From Mesorhizobium sp. (GTDB lineage Bacteria > Pseudomonadota > Alphaproteobacteria > Rhizobiales > Rhizobiaceae), in assembly GCF_017306585.1 (NCBI RefSeq), contig NZ_JAFKIC010000110.1, positions 1 through 64,000 of the forward strand: DNA of 64,000 bases. The letters are read 5' to 3'. The notes below the pieces were generated by a model. The model worked only from the letters and a program-made list of their open reading frames with translations. It ran no database searches and was not told where the DNA came from. Position numbers and translations under genes: made by a program. Below, in pieces: positions 17,468 through 26,260 of the stretch (within the stretch, counting starts at the first letter, position 1; every line of letters starts with the position of its first letter).

Positions 17468-18613
17468 ATGTCGGCAGCCGCCTTCACGGGTTCTGGAGTC
17501 ACGGATATCGACGCCGCGAAGGTTCGCGGCGCCGGTTCCAACGTCCACTTCGACAAGGTCGTCGTCGCCTATGGCTCGCATGTCGTCCTGCATCCGCTGA
17601 CCCTCGACATCGCGCCGGGCGAGATCCTGGCGATGATCGGACCGTCCGGCTCCGGCAAGACGACCGCCTTGCGGGCCGTGGCCGGCTTCGTGCGGCCCGC
17701 GAGCGGGCGCATTCGCATCGGCGCCACCGACGTCACCGACTTGCCGCCCTACGAACGCGGGCTCGGCATGGTGGTGCAGAACTATGCGCTCTTCCCGCAT
17801 ATGCGGGTCGAGGACAACGTTGCCTTCGGCCTTCGGGCGCAGGGCGCCGACAAGGCGCTGATCGGCGAACGCGTCAAGGATGCGCTTGCCACCGTCGGCA
17901 TGTCGGCCTACGCCAGGCGCTATCCGCGTGAGCTCTCCGGCGGCCAGCAGCAGCGTGTCGCCATTGCCCGTGCGCTTGCCGTGCGGCCCCGCGTGCTGCT
18001 GCTCGACGAGCCGCTGTCGGCGCTCGACGCGCAGATCCGCCGCAACATGGTCGAGGAGATCGCCCGCCTGCACCGCAGCCTGCCGGGCCTGACAATCCTC
18101 TATGTTACCCATGACCAGACCGAGGCGCTGACGCTGGCCGACAAGATCGCCATCATGCGCGACGGCAGGGTTTGTTCGCACGGGCCGACGACGGATCTCT
18201 ACCGCCGTCCGCCGAACCGCTTCACCGCCGAGTTCCTCGGCCGCGCTAATCTCCTGCCGGTGACCGTCGCGGAGGCTGCCGGCCCCAAGGGCTTTGCCAC
18301 GGCAAGGCATGGCGACGCCGTGCTCACCGGAGCGGCCCGCGACGAGAAGGCGGGTGACAAGAGCCTGCTCTGCATCAGGCCGCAGCATTTGAGTCTGACG
18401 GCCGACAGCGAGCACACCAACCGCATCGTCGGCACGCTCAGGGAAGTTCACTGGCAGGGCGAACTCACCCATCTCGTGCTCGATGTCGACGGCACGCCGA
18501 TGCGCGTCTCGGCAACCAAGCTGCCCGTCGCGCTGCCCGAGCGGGGCGCGAGCGTGCCCCTGTTCTTCTCGCCCGCCGACACGTCGCTGCTTCCGGAAGA
18601 CGCCGGTGTCTGA
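17468..18613 (+). CDS. phnT: 2-aminoethylphosphonate ABC transporter ATP-binding protein
   Basis: 381-aa importer ATPase of the spermidine/iron (PotA-FbpC) group. Walker A is GPSGSGKTT, Q-loop VVQNYALFPHM, signature LSGGQQQRVAIARAL, Walker B VLLLDEPLSALD and H-loop YVTHDQTEA. A TOBE-like C-terminal domain (about 270-375) follows. ATG 17468 has GGAGAA upstream. Its end overlaps the first permease gene by 8 bases. Confidence 0.92.
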   Translation: MSAAAFTGSGVTDIDAAKVRGAGSNVHFDKVVVAYGSHVVLHPLTLDIAPGEILAMIGPSGSGKTTALRAVAGFVRPASGRIRIGATDVTDLPPYERGLGMVVQNYALFPHMRVEDNVAFGLRAQGADKALIGERVKDALATVGMSAYARRYPRELSGGQQQRVAIARALAVRPRVLLLDEPLSALDAQIRRNMVEEIARLHRSLPGLTILYVTHDQTEALTLADKIAIMRDGRVCSHGPTTDLYRRPPNRFTAEFLGRANLLPVTVAEAAGPKGFATARHGDAVLTGAARDEKAGDKSLLCIRPQHLSLTADSEHTNRIVGTLREVHWQGELTHLVLDVDGTPMRVSATKLPVALPERGASVPLFFSPADTSLLPEDAGV

Positions 18614-19463
18614 GGCGATTGCCCTTCACGCGCCGGCGAGCCGAAGAGAGTCCGGCAGGTTGTGGATCGTGCCGCCGGCGGCGTTGCTGGCGCTACTGTT
18701 CTTCTACCCGCTGGCGCTCATCATCAGGCAGGCCTTCCTCGATGACAGCGGCGTCGCCAACGCCGCCGAGATCATCCGCGTTCTCCACTCCCGCTTTTTC
18801 CTCAACGCGCTGGTAAACACGGTGACGATTTCGGTTGCCGCGACGGCCGGATGCCTGATCGTCGGCCTCGTGCTGGCCCTGATCCTTGCCTTCGTGCCGT
18901 TCCCCGGCAGCGGCTTCATCGCCAGGCTGATCGACACCTTCATCGCGCTGCCGACCTTCCTGGTGACGCTTGCCTTCACCTTCCTCTACGGCTCTGCCGG
19001 CATGCTCAACTCAGGGCTGATGGAAACCTTCTCGCTGCCGGCGCCACCGGTCGATTTCCTCTATTCCACCTGGGGTGTCGTGCTGGCCGAGGTCACCGTC
19101 TACACACCGTTCATCCTGCGGCCGCTTCTCGCTGCCTTTTCGCTGGTCGATCGGGGCCAGATCGAAGCGGCGAGCGTGCTCGGCGCGCGTCCTTTGCGCA
19201 TCGTTCGCCAGGTCATCCTGCCGGCGGCAGTTCCGGCGCTCATCGCCGGCGGTAGCCTTTGCCTGCTGCTCACCGTCAACGAATTCGGCATCGTGCTGTT
19301 CATCGGCGCCAAGGGCGTCATCACACTGCCGCTGCTGATCTATGGCAAGGCGATCCAGGAATCGGCCTATCAGGTCGCCTGCATCATTGCCACGATCAAC
19401 ATCGCGCTGTCGCTGGGGCTGTTCGGTCTCTATCGGCTCGCCGCCGGCCGGTTGGGAGCCTAG
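18606..19463 (+). CDS. phnU: 2-aminoethylphosphonate ABC transporter permease
   Basis: 285-aa inner-membrane subunit with six predicted helices and the BPD_transp_1 coupling segment EAASVLGARPLRIVRQVILPAAVPAL. The GTG at 18606, inside the end of phnT, is the best start because the next residues lead straight to the first membrane helix (LWIVPPAALLALLFF); longer starts would read through phnT in another frame. Pairs with the next gene. Confidence 0.9.
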   Translation: MSEAIALHAPASRRESGRLWIVPPAALLALLFFYPLALIIRQAFLDDSGVANAAEIIRVLHSRFFLNALVNTVTISVAATAGCLIVGLVLALILAFVPFPGSGFIARLIDTFIALPTFLVTLAFTFLYGSAGMLNSGLMETFSLPAPPVDFLYSTWGVVLAEVTVYTPFILRPLLAAFSLVDRGQIEAASVLGARPLRIVRQVILPAAVPALIAGGSLCLLLTVNEFGIVLFIGAKGVITLPLLIYGKAIQESAYQVACIIATINIALSLGLFGLYRLAAGRLGA

Positions 19464-19465
19464 CC

Positions 19466-20263
19466 ATGCTGGTCTGGTCGCGCTCCGGTCGCCTGGTCAT
19501 CTGGGTGTTCTTCGCGCTGATCTTCGGCGTGCTCTTCCTCGCGCCGCTGGCGGTCATTCTGCTCTCCAGCCTGGCCGACCAATGGAATGGCGTCCTGCCA
19601 AGCGGCCTGACGACGGAGCACTACACCGATGTCGCCAGGGGCGCGGCGTGGAACTCAGTCAAGGCAAGCTTCATCACCGGCTTCCTGGCGAGTGCGCTGG
19701 CGCTGGTCAGCGGCACCTGGGCGGCACTGTCGCTGCGCCTTCAAGGAGCGGCCCTGAAACGGCTGCTCGGCCTCCTGTTCTTCATCCCCAGCGCCGTTCC
19801 ATCTGTCTCGGTCGGCCTCGGCCTGCTGGTCGCGTTCAGCCATCCGCCGCTGCTGCTCAACGGCACCATCGCCATCGTCATGATCGCGCATTTCGTGCTC
19901 ATCTCGGCCTTCACTTTCGGCAATGTCTCTGCCGGGTTGGCGCGCCTCTCGCCTGACTTCGAGCAGGTGGCGTCGAGCCTCGGTGCGCGGCCCGCCTACA
20001 GGCTCTGGCATGTGACGCTGCCGCTGCTCGCGCCCTACCTTGTTGCTGCGTTCGGCCTCAGCTTTGCCCTGTCGATGGGCGAGCTTGGCGCCACCGTCAT
20101 GGTCTATCCGCCGGGCTGGGTGACGCTGCCGGTGTCGATCTTCAGCCTCACCGATCGCGGCGACATCTTTGCCGGCGCCGCACTCACCATGATCCTGGTG
20201 GCGGCCACCCTGATCCTGCTGCTCGGCCTCGAACGCATCACCGCCCGCGCCACCGGCTCGTGA
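19466..20263 (+). CDS. phnV: 2-aminoethylphosphonate ABC transporter permease, second subunit
   Basis: 265-aa inner-membrane permease, two bases after the previous stop. Hydrophobic N-terminal helix LVIWVFFALIFGVLFLAPLAVILL, then five or six more helices; coupling segment is SSLGARPAYRLWHVTLPLLAPYL. Completes a PhnSTUV importer for AEP. Converges with the MaoC gene 12 bases downstream. Confidence 0.9.
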   Translation: MLVWSRSGRLVIWVFFALIFGVLFLAPLAVILLSSLADQWNGVLPSGLTTEHYTDVARGAAWNSVKASFITGFLASALALVSGTWAALSLRLQGAALKRLLGLLFFIPSAVPSVSVGLGLLVAFSHPPLLLNGTIAIVMIAHFVLISAFTFGNVSAGLARLSPDFEQVASSLGARPAYRLWHVTLPLLAPYLVAAFGLSFALSMGELGATVMVYPPGWVTLPVSIFSLTDRGDIFAGAALTMILVAATLILLLGLERITARATGS

Positions 20264-20275
20264 CGCCGGGCCGGC

Positions 20276-20722
20276 TCAGGCCGGCTTGCGCTCGACGATG
20301 TAGATATGGTCGGCCGCCAGCACCACCTCGCCGCGCTGGTTGATCACTTCGCAGCGCTCGACCACGCGGCCTGAACCCGGCCGCTTGGGGTCGTCCTCCT
20401 TGGCCGTTATCGTGGTGCGTGTGCGGATCGTGTCGCCGATGAACACCGGTTTGATGAAGCGCAGCCGGTCATAGCCATAGGAAAAGGCTACAGGATTGAT
20501 CACTGTCGCGGTCAGGCCGATGCCGACCGAGAACACCAGCGTGCCATGTGCGATGCGCTGGCCGAACGGCGTCGTCTTCATGAACTCGGCGTCCATGTGA
20601 TGCGGGAAGAAATCGCCGGTATGCCCGGCATGCACGATGAAGTCGGTCTCGGTGATGGTGCGACCGCTGGTCAGCCGTGTCGAGCCGATCTCATAGTCCT
20701 CGAAATAGGTGATCTGTTCCAT
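20276..20722 (-). CDS. MaoC-family (hot-dog) hydratase-like protein
   Basis: 148-aa single hot-dog domain. The hydratase-type catalytic region is recognisable as [30 protein letters not shown], with Asp and His five residues apart and the HG turn. Such proteins usually hydrate or dehydrate acyl-CoA enoyl groups. It shares the unusual block [20 protein letters not shown] with the second MaoC protein of this window (36494-37045), so the two are related by more than fold. It is the last gene of the leftward operon that begins with the sugar importer. Substrate unknown. Confidence 0.87.
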   Translation of the reverse strand: MEQITYFEDYEIGSTRLTSGRTITETDFIVHAGHTGDFFPHHMDAEFMKTTPFGQRIAHGTLVFSVGIGLTATVINPVAFSYGYDRLRFIKPVFIGDTIRTRTTITAKEDDPKRPGSGRVVERCEVINQRGEVVLAADHIYIVERKPA

Positions 20723-20730
20723 GTCCTGCC

Positions 20731-21807
20731 TTACGGCTTTTCGGCAAGCGGCATCGCCGGCGCAGCGCTTGATTTATAGGCGGCCTCGACCAGGGCCATG
20801 GTGTGCCAGGCGTCTTCGACCGAACTGATCAATTCGGTATCCTCGCCCGATGCGAACCGTTGCACGTTGGCCATTCGGCCGACGAAGGCATCGGGAAACC
20901 ATTCGCCGGCGAGCGGCACGGCAATCCAGTCCGATCCGCCTTTCGGGTGGATCTCCAGTATATCCGGCTCGCCACGGGGATAGTCGAGGTTGAGGCCGAG
21001 CTTGAGATAGGCGGCGCCCTCGGTGCCGCAAATGCGGAATTCGCAGGCCTGATGCCGCCGGCCGAATTTATGATCGTGATTGATTGAGAGCGCGCAGCGC
21101 ACGGTGTCGCCATAGTCCAGAATGGCGCTCGTGCGGGTCTGCGCCACCGTATGGTTGGGATGGCCGAGTGTCTTGGCGTGCACACCCTTGGGGTCGCCGA
21201 GCAACTGTCTGACGAGGTCGAGATAGTGGATGGAGTGCATAGCGATCTCGACACGCGGCGCCTTGAGCAGGAACTCCCACAATTGCCAGGGTGTCGCCAG
21301 CGCCAGCCATGCGTCGAAGTCGACGACCTCGCCTAACCAGCCCTTGGCGATGGCGTCCTTCAGCGCCAGCATCATCGGCGCGAAGCGAAGCTGGAAATTC
21401 ACCGCCGCCTTGAGCTGCCTGGAGCGGCAGATTTCGAGGATCTCGCTCGCCTCGCCGAGATAGTTGCCCATAGGCTTCTGGATAAGCGCGACCGATCCCT
21501 CGGGCAGGGCCTTCAGGATTTCCGCGTGCCGTCCCGGTGGCGTCGCCAGATCGAAGATGGCGCCGCTGACGGCCGTTGCATCTTCTATCGAGCGGAAGGC
21601 GGTGACGCCCCATTTCTCGGCAAGGGCCTGCGCCTTGGCCTGATCTGGATCATAGAGGCCGGCAACCGGGAAGCCGGCTTTCCGGTAGGCTGGAAAATGT
21701 GCGTCGCCGACGATCGATCCGGCGCCGAAGGTCACGATCGGGCGGAGTTTCGAAGGTTTTGGCCAGGACTGGACAAGCGAGGCAGGGTCGAAACCGGCCT
21801 CAGTCAT
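20731..21807 (-). CDS. Gfo/Idh/MocA-family oxidoreductase
   Basis: 358-aa NAD(P)-dependent sugar or polyol dehydrogenase-like protein. Rossmann start is [31 protein letters not shown]; the lysine of the EKP-type motif lies in [19 protein letters not shown]; a histidine-containing [15 protein letters not shown] helix follows in the C-terminal domain. The start at 21807 (MTEAGFD) overlaps the stop of the upstream mutarotase-like gene by 8 bases; the frame is open further upstream but would cover that gene. Likely oxidises a sugar or sugar acid related to rhamnose or fucose, by context. Confidence 0.88.
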   Translation of the reverse strand: MTEAGFDPASLVQSWPKPSKLRPIVTFGAGSIVGDAHFPAYRKAGFPVAGLYDPDQAKAQALAEKWGVTAFRSIEDATAVSGAIFDLATPPGRHAEILKALPEGSVALIQKPMGNYLGEASEILEICRSRQLKAAVNFQLRFAPMMLALKDAIAKGWLGEVVDFDAWLALATPWQLWEFLLKAPRVEIAMHSIHYLDLVRQLLGDPKGVHAKTLGHPNHTVAQTRTSAILDYGDTVRCALSINHDHKFGRRHQACEFRICGTEGAAYLKLGLNLDYPRGEPDILEIHPKGGSDWIAVPLAGEWFPDAFVGRMANVQRFASGEDTELISSVEDAWHTMALVEAAYKSSAAPAMPLAEKP

Positions 21808-22129
21808 GATGGAAGACCTCGTCCATGGAAGCCCACCACTCGCCATCCTTGCGGGTCGCCAGCGGCTCCTGGCAAGGCATGCAGAACGACCACCACTCCT
21901 GCGTCTTCGGATCGGCGGCCATCTTGGCCATGTCGGCGGCATAGTCGGTGCCGTGATACTCGAAATAGGAAAACAAGAGGTTCTCCGGCCGCTTCAGATA
22001 GATGGAATAATTCTTGATGTTGCAGGCCGAGATCATGGTCAGCACGTCCGGCCAGACGGCGGCATGAAGGCGCACATACTCCTCGACCTTTTCAGGCTTC
22101 AGACCCAGAATCATACCCATCCGCTGCAT
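21800..22129 (-). CDS. L-rhamnose mutarotase family protein (RhaM-like)
   Basis: 109-aa protein of the RhaM/DUF718 alpha-beta barrel family, which interconverts anomers of 6-deoxy sugars. The start MQRMGMILGLKPEKVEEYVRLHAAVWPDVL carries the conserved Tyr/His pair, with IYLKRPENLLFSYFEYHG and the tryptophan pair in QEWWSF following. Located between the enolase-superfamily gene and the Gfo/Idh gene in one operon. Exact sugar uncertain. Confidence 0.9.
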   Translation of the reverse strand: MQRMGMILGLKPEKVEEYVRLHAAVWPDVLTMISACNIKNYSIYLKRPENLLFSYFEYHGTDYAADMAKMAADPKTQEWWSFCMPCQEPLATRKDGEWWASMDEVFHHD

Positions 22130-22138
22130 GTCGTTCCC

Positions 22139-23251
22139 CTATCCGGTGATCGCCGTGGTGAATTCGGCGATGCTCATGGCCTTGACCGCGTCCCAGTCCC
22201 AATCGATGCCGATACCTGGCTCGTCGGGCGCCAGCGCATGCCCATCCTCGATGCGCATATGCTTGCCGGTCAACTGGTCGAGTTGCGGAATGTACTCGAC
22301 ATAGCGGCCGTTCTGAACAGCGCAGGTCAGGCTGACATGCAGCTCCATCAGGAAGTGCGGACAGACCGGGATGTCGAAGGCCTCCGCCGCATGGGCGATC
22401 TTGAGCCAGGGCGTGATGCCACCGATGCGGCCGACATCGACCTGCACGATCGAGCAGGCGCCCTTCTGCATGTATTCGCGGAAGTGGCGCATGGAGTAGA
22501 GCGACTCGCCGATGGCGATCGGCGTTGGCGTCGAGTTGGACAGGCGCACATGGCCGTCTATGTCGTCGGCGGGTAGCGGCTCCTCGATCCAGGCGAGGTC
22601 GAGTTCGCGCAACCGCGCCGCGCGCCGTATCGCCTCGTCCACCAAGAAACCCTGGTTCGCATCGGTCATGATTTCATAGCCGTCGCCGACGGCCTTGCGC
22701 ACCGCCGACAGCCGGGCAAGATCCTCCGACCCATGCGGCTTGCCGATCTTCACCTTGGAGCCGCGAAATCCCCTGGCCTTGGCGGCCAGCGCATCGTCGA
22801 CCAGCGCCTGCGTCTCGATGTGCAGCCAGCCGCCTTCGGTCGTATAGAGCGGACAGCGATCCTTGGCGCCGCCGGCAAGTTTCCACAGCGGCAGGTTCTG
22901 CTTTCTTGCCCTGAGGTCCCATAGTGCGGTGTCGATCGCCGCGATGGCGATGGCCGTGATGGCGCCGATCGTCGTGGCATGGGTGGCGAATTCGAGATCG
23001 TGCCAGATCGCCTCGATCATGTCGGGATCGCGGCCGAGCAGGCGCGGCGCCAGATGATCCGACAAAAGCCGCATTACCGAGGAACCGCCGGTGCCGATCG
23101 TGTAGCTGTAGCCTGTGCCGACCGCGCCGTCGGAATCGGTGATGGTGACGATCGGCGTCTCCTGGCTGACGAAACTTTGGATGGCGTCGGTGCGCTTGAC
23201 CTTGGGGACCAGGTCCACCATCCGCAGTTCTATCTTTTCGATCCTGGCCAT
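22139..23251 (-). CDS. Enolase-superfamily (mandelate racemase/muconate lactonising type) sugar-acid dehydratase candidate
   Basis: 370 aa. An N-terminal capping domain (1-125) is followed by a barrel with KVKIGKPHG (the KxK base), then the three metal ligands in IMTDANQG (Asp), WIEEPL (Glu) and IAIGESLY (Glu), and a His in CPHFLMELH on a later strand. This pattern fits sugar-acid dehydratases or racemases, not enolases. Placement between a 6-deoxysugar mutarotase-like gene and a CUT1 importer suggests an acid-sugar dehydratase. The acid cannot be named from sequence. Confidence 0.88.
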   Translation of the reverse strand: MARIEKIELRMVDLVPKVKRTDAIQSFVSQETPIVTITDSDGAVGTGYSYTIGTGGSSVMRLLSDHLAPRLLGRDPDMIEAIWHDLEFATHATTIGAITAIAIAAIDTALWDLRARKQNLPLWKLAGGAKDRCPLYTTEGGWLHIETQALVDDALAAKARGFRGSKVKIGKPHGSEDLARLSAVRKAVGDGYEIMTDANQGFLVDEAIRRAARLRELDLAWIEEPLPADDIDGHVRLSNSTPTPIAIGESLYSMRHFREYMQKGACSIVQVDVGRIGGITPWLKIAHAAEAFDIPVCPHFLMELHVSLTCAVQNGRYVEYIPQLDQLTGKHMRIEDGHALAPDEPGIGIDWDWDAVKAMSIAEFTTAITG

Positions 23252-23256
23252 GTCGC

Positions 23257-24354
23257 TCAGCTCCGAAGGGTTTTGCCGGTGTCGGCGGCAAACAGATGCG
23301 CCTGCGACAGGTCGAGGCTCATGCCGACCCGCTCACCGGGTCGCAGCAGTCTTGGGTTCAGCATGCGCGAAACCCAGTCTGCGCCGTCGAATTCGACGAA
23401 CACCAGCGTCTCGTTGCCGAGCGGCTCGGTGACGGTGATCGGCAGGTCGATCTGATGGACGTCGGCCGCATCGCCGGAACTCAGCCCATGGCCGGTCGGA
23501 TAGATGTCGTCGGGCCGCAGCCCGAACACGACCTTGTCGCCGGCGGCGACATTGGCCCTGAATTGTGCGGGCAGGGGAAGCCGGGCGCCGCTGGCGAAGA
23601 CCAGTTGGCCGCCCTCGACCGTCGCTTCGTTGAGGTTCATCGGCGGCGAGCCGATGAAGCCGGCGACGAAACGTGTAGCCGGGCGCCGGAAGACCTCGTC
23701 CGGCGTGCCGACCTGTTCGATGTATCCGTCGCGCATGATGACGATGCGGTCGGCAAGCGTCATCGCCTCGACCTGGTCATGGGTGACGTAGATCACCGTC
23801 GACTGAACCTTGGCATGCAGCTTCTTGATCTCGGTGCGCATCTGCGTTCTGAGCTTGGCGTCGAGATTGGAAAGCGGCTCGTCGAACAGGAAGACGTCAG
23901 GGTCGCGCACGATGGCGCGGCCCATGGCGACGCGCTGGCGCTGGCCGCCCGACAATTGCGAGGGGCGGCGGTCGAGCAGCGCGTCGAGGCCGAGTATGGC
24001 CGAGGCCTCGGCCACGCGCCGGTCCATGTCATCCTTGGCGGCGCCGGCGATCTTGAGGGAGAAGCCGAGATTCTCGCGCACGGTCATATGCGGGTAGAGC
24101 GCATAGGACTGGAACACCATCGAGATGTTGCGCGAGCGCGGCGGCAGATCGTTGACGACGCGGCCGCCGATCTCGATCGAACCGGCACTGATCTCCTCCA
24201 GGCCGGCGATCATGCGCAATGTCGTCGACTTGCCGCAGCCTGAAGGCCCGACCAGCGCGATGAATTCGCGATCGGCGATATCGAGGTCGATGCCATGCAC
24301 GATCTCGATACTGCCGTAGCGCTTGGTCAGTTTTTTCAGGGAAACCGTTGCCAT
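23257..24354 (-). CDS. Sugar ABC transporter ATP-binding protein (UgpC/MsmK type)
   Basis: 365-aa CUT1 ATPase. It has Walker A GPSGCGKSTT, Q-loop VFQSYALYPHM, signature LSGGQRQRVAMGRAI, Walker B VFLFDEPLSNLDAKLR and H-loop YVTHDQVEAM. The C-terminal OB/TOBE regulatory region (about 240-360) includes VVFGLRPDDIYP. It lies 5 bases upstream of the dehydratase gene and 4 bases after the permease gene on the same strand. Energises the importer formed by the next three genes. Confidence 0.92.
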   Translation of the reverse strand: MATVSLKKLTKRYGSIEIVHGIDLDIADREFIALVGPSGCGKSTTLRMIAGLEEISAGSIEIGGRVVNDLPPRSRNISMVFQSYALYPHMTVRENLGFSLKIAGAAKDDMDRRVAEASAILGLDALLDRRPSQLSGGQRQRVAMGRAIVRDPDVFLFDEPLSNLDAKLRTQMRTEIKKLHAKVQSTVIYVTHDQVEAMTLADRIVIMRDGYIEQVGTPDEVFRRPATRFVAGFIGSPPMNLNEATVEGGQLVFASGARLPLPAQFRANVAAGDKVVFGLRPDDIYPTGHGLSSGDAADVHQIDLPITVTEPLGNETLVFVEFDGADWVSRMLNPRLLRPGERVGMSLDLSQAHLFAADTGKTLRS

Positions 24355-24358
24355 GGGA

Positions 24359-25225
24359 TCAGCCTTTCACCGCGCCGGAGGTGAGGCCGCCGACGAGATG
24401 CTTCTGGACGATGTAGGTGAGGGTGAGCGCCGGAATGATCATCACCACGGCAAGCGCGCACATGCCGCGCCAGTCGATGGTGAATTCGGCCGTATAGTCG
24501 AGCAGGCCGACCGGCAGCGTCTTGGCGCTGACCGAGCGGGTGAGCTGCGAGGCCAGCGCGAACTCGTTCCAGCAGGTCAGGAAAGCGAAGATCGCGGCCG
24601 ACGCGATACCGGGTCCCGCAAGCGGGAACTCGACTTGCCAGAAGGCCTGCCAGCGCGTGCAGCCATCGATCTGCGCCGCTTCGGCGAGGTCCTTCGGCAC
24701 CTGGCGGAAGAAGCCATCGATCAGCCAGATGGTGAACGGCACGTTGAGCGCGACATAGGCCAGGATCAGCCCGAAATGGGTGTCGATGATGCCGAGCCGC
24801 ACATAGAGGAAGAACAGCGGCAGCGACAGCGCGATGCCGGGCACGGTGCGCGTCAGCATCAGCCCGAGGAACACGCCGGATTTGCCGCGGAAACGGTAGC
24901 GGGCGAAGGCATAGCCGCCGGCCATGCCGATGGCGACGGCAATGACGGTCGAGGTCACAGAGATGATGAGCGAATTGCGGAAGTACTCGATGACCGGAAT
25001 GCCGCCCTTGCCGATGCCCGAGAACATCGCGACATAGGCGTCGAAGGAGATCTGCTGCGGGATCCATACCGGCGGCTTGGCCATGATCTCGACTGTCGGC
25101 CTGAGCGACGACAGCACGATCCACAGGCCGGGCAGGCAGATGGTCAGCATCGCCAGGAACAGGCCGATGCGATAGGTGATGCGCAAGAGGCTGCGCTTTA
25201 GCCGGGCGGAAGAATTCTCGTCCAT
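24359..25225 (-). CDS. Carbohydrate ABC transporter permease (MalG-like)
   Basis: 288-aa CUT1 permease with six helices. The EAA coupling loop reads LAEAAQIDGCTRWQAFWQVEFPLAGPG and the C-terminus ends with the usual YIVQKHLVGGLTSGAVKG. The start at 25225 (MDENSS) overlaps the upstream stop by one base in ATGA fashion; longer versions read antisense-like low-complexity sequence from the neighbour gene. Pairs with the next permease. Confidence 0.92.
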   Translation of the reverse strand: MDENSSARLKRSLLRITYRIGLFLAMLTICLPGLWIVLSSLRPTVEIMAKPPVWIPQQISFDAYVAMFSGIGKGGIPVIEYFRNSLIISVTSTVIAVAIGMAGGYAFARYRFRGKSGVFLGLMLTRTVPGIALSLPLFFLYVRLGIIDTHFGLILAYVALNVPFTIWLIDGFFRQVPKDLAEAAQIDGCTRWQAFWQVEFPLAGPGIASAAIFAFLTCWNEFALASQLTRSVSAKTLPVGLLDYTAEFTIDWRGMCALAVVMIIPALTLTYIVQKHLVGGLTSGAVKG

Positions 25226-26121
25226 CACCACTCCGCGCCGATCTGCGTGCGCGCCGCGGCGAGCTTGTTGAAGAAATAGACGGTGAAGGCGATCGACAAC
25301 AGGATCGAGAAATAGGCCATGGCGTTGGCCATGCCCATGCGCCCGTCGCTGTAGGCCGTGCGCGCCACCAGCGTCCACAAGAGCTCGGTGCGGCCGGCGG
25401 GTCCGCCATCGGTCATGATCTTGACGATGTCATAGGCGCGCGCGACGTCCAGCGAGCGGATGGTCATGGCGATGTAGGCGAAGGGCATGACGAAGGGCCA
25501 TGTCACATAGCGGAAGGTCTGCCACGGCGTGCAGCCGTCGACGCGGGCCGCTTCGATCGGCTCCTTGGGCATGGCGAGCAGGCCGGCGAGAATCAGGATG
25601 GCGAAGATCGCCGTCGACGACCAGATCTCGGCGATCGAAATGGCGATGAAGGCGAGGTGGCCTTCGATAAGCCAGGGAATGGCGTCCTGCGTGATGCCGA
25701 GCGACTGCAAGGCGTTGTTCACCAGGCCGATATTGTCGTTGAACATGAACTTGAACTGGAAGCCGACCAGGATCGGCGAGAACATCATCGGAAACATCAT
25801 CAGCGTGCGCAGCAGGCGCTGGCCGCGCGTCGCCTTCTCGACCAGCATGGCAAGGCCGAGGCCAAGCAGCATTTCGAGATTGAGCGCGATGGTCAGCAGC
25901 AGCACCGTGCGGCCGAACGCCCACCAGAAATCGGCGTTGGACAGAATCGATACATAGTTCCGGAAACCGACGAAGACGAAGAAGGTCTCGGGCTTGGTCA
26001 GGCGGAACGGCGTGAAGCTGGAATAGAGCGACAGGATCAGCGGCACCACCACGACCGCCGCCAGCACGATGATGGCTGGAAGCAGCAGCAGGAACGGCGC
26101 GGATGGCTTGAAGCCCTTCAT
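25225..26121 (-). CDS. Carbohydrate ABC transporter permease (MalF-like)
   Basis: 298-aa CUT1 permease starting MKGFKPSAPFLLLLPAIIVLAAVVVVP; the EAA loop is IEAARVDGCTPWQTFRYVTWPF. The start at 26121 is chosen because the first helix begins right after it. A 139-base gap separates it from the binding-protein gene, and that gap carries a perfect 11-bp stem-loop. Confidence 0.92.
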   Translation of the reverse strand: MKGFKPSAPFLLLLPAIIVLAAVVVVPLILSLYSSFTPFRLTKPETFFVFVGFRNYVSILSNADFWWAFGRTVLLLTIALNLEMLLGLGLAMLVEKATRGQRLLRTLMMFPMMFSPILVGFQFKFMFNDNIGLVNNALQSLGITQDAIPWLIEGHLAFIAISIAEIWSSTAIFAILILAGLLAMPKEPIEAARVDGCTPWQTFRYVTWPFVMPFAYIAMTIRSLDVARAYDIVKIMTDGGPAGRTELLWTLVARTAYSDGRMGMANAMAYFSILLSIAFTVYFFNKLAAARTQIGAEW

Positions 26122-26216
26122 CAGATATCCTGGGATGTTGCATTCATTGCGGGCTGCCCGCTGGTCTGGGCGCTGGCCGGAGCAGTGGCCTGTTCTTCGC
26201 CAGACAAGACGCGATC

Positions 26217-26243
26217 GCCTCCCCCGTTCGCGACGGGGGAGGC
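26217..26243. repeat. 11-bp perfect stem-loop between sugar-binding-protein and permease genes
   Basis: Arms GCCTCCCCCGT (26217-26227) and ACGGGGGAGGC (26233-26243) around a 5-base loop. It lies 17 bases after the binding-protein stop on the leftward transcript. Such hairpins typically protect the upstream binding-protein mRNA from 3' exonucleases or cause partial termination, giving more binding protein than permease. No T-run follows on the transcript strand. Confidence 0.65.
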
Positions 26244-26260
26244 AGCCTTGGGAGCGATTG

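Noticed and set aside
20264..20290. GGCCGGC-type repeat as terminator between phnV and MaoC genes
   Set aside because: Arms are self-complementary GCCGGC runs overlapping the MaoC stop; too ambiguous in this G+C-rich context to claim a terminator.
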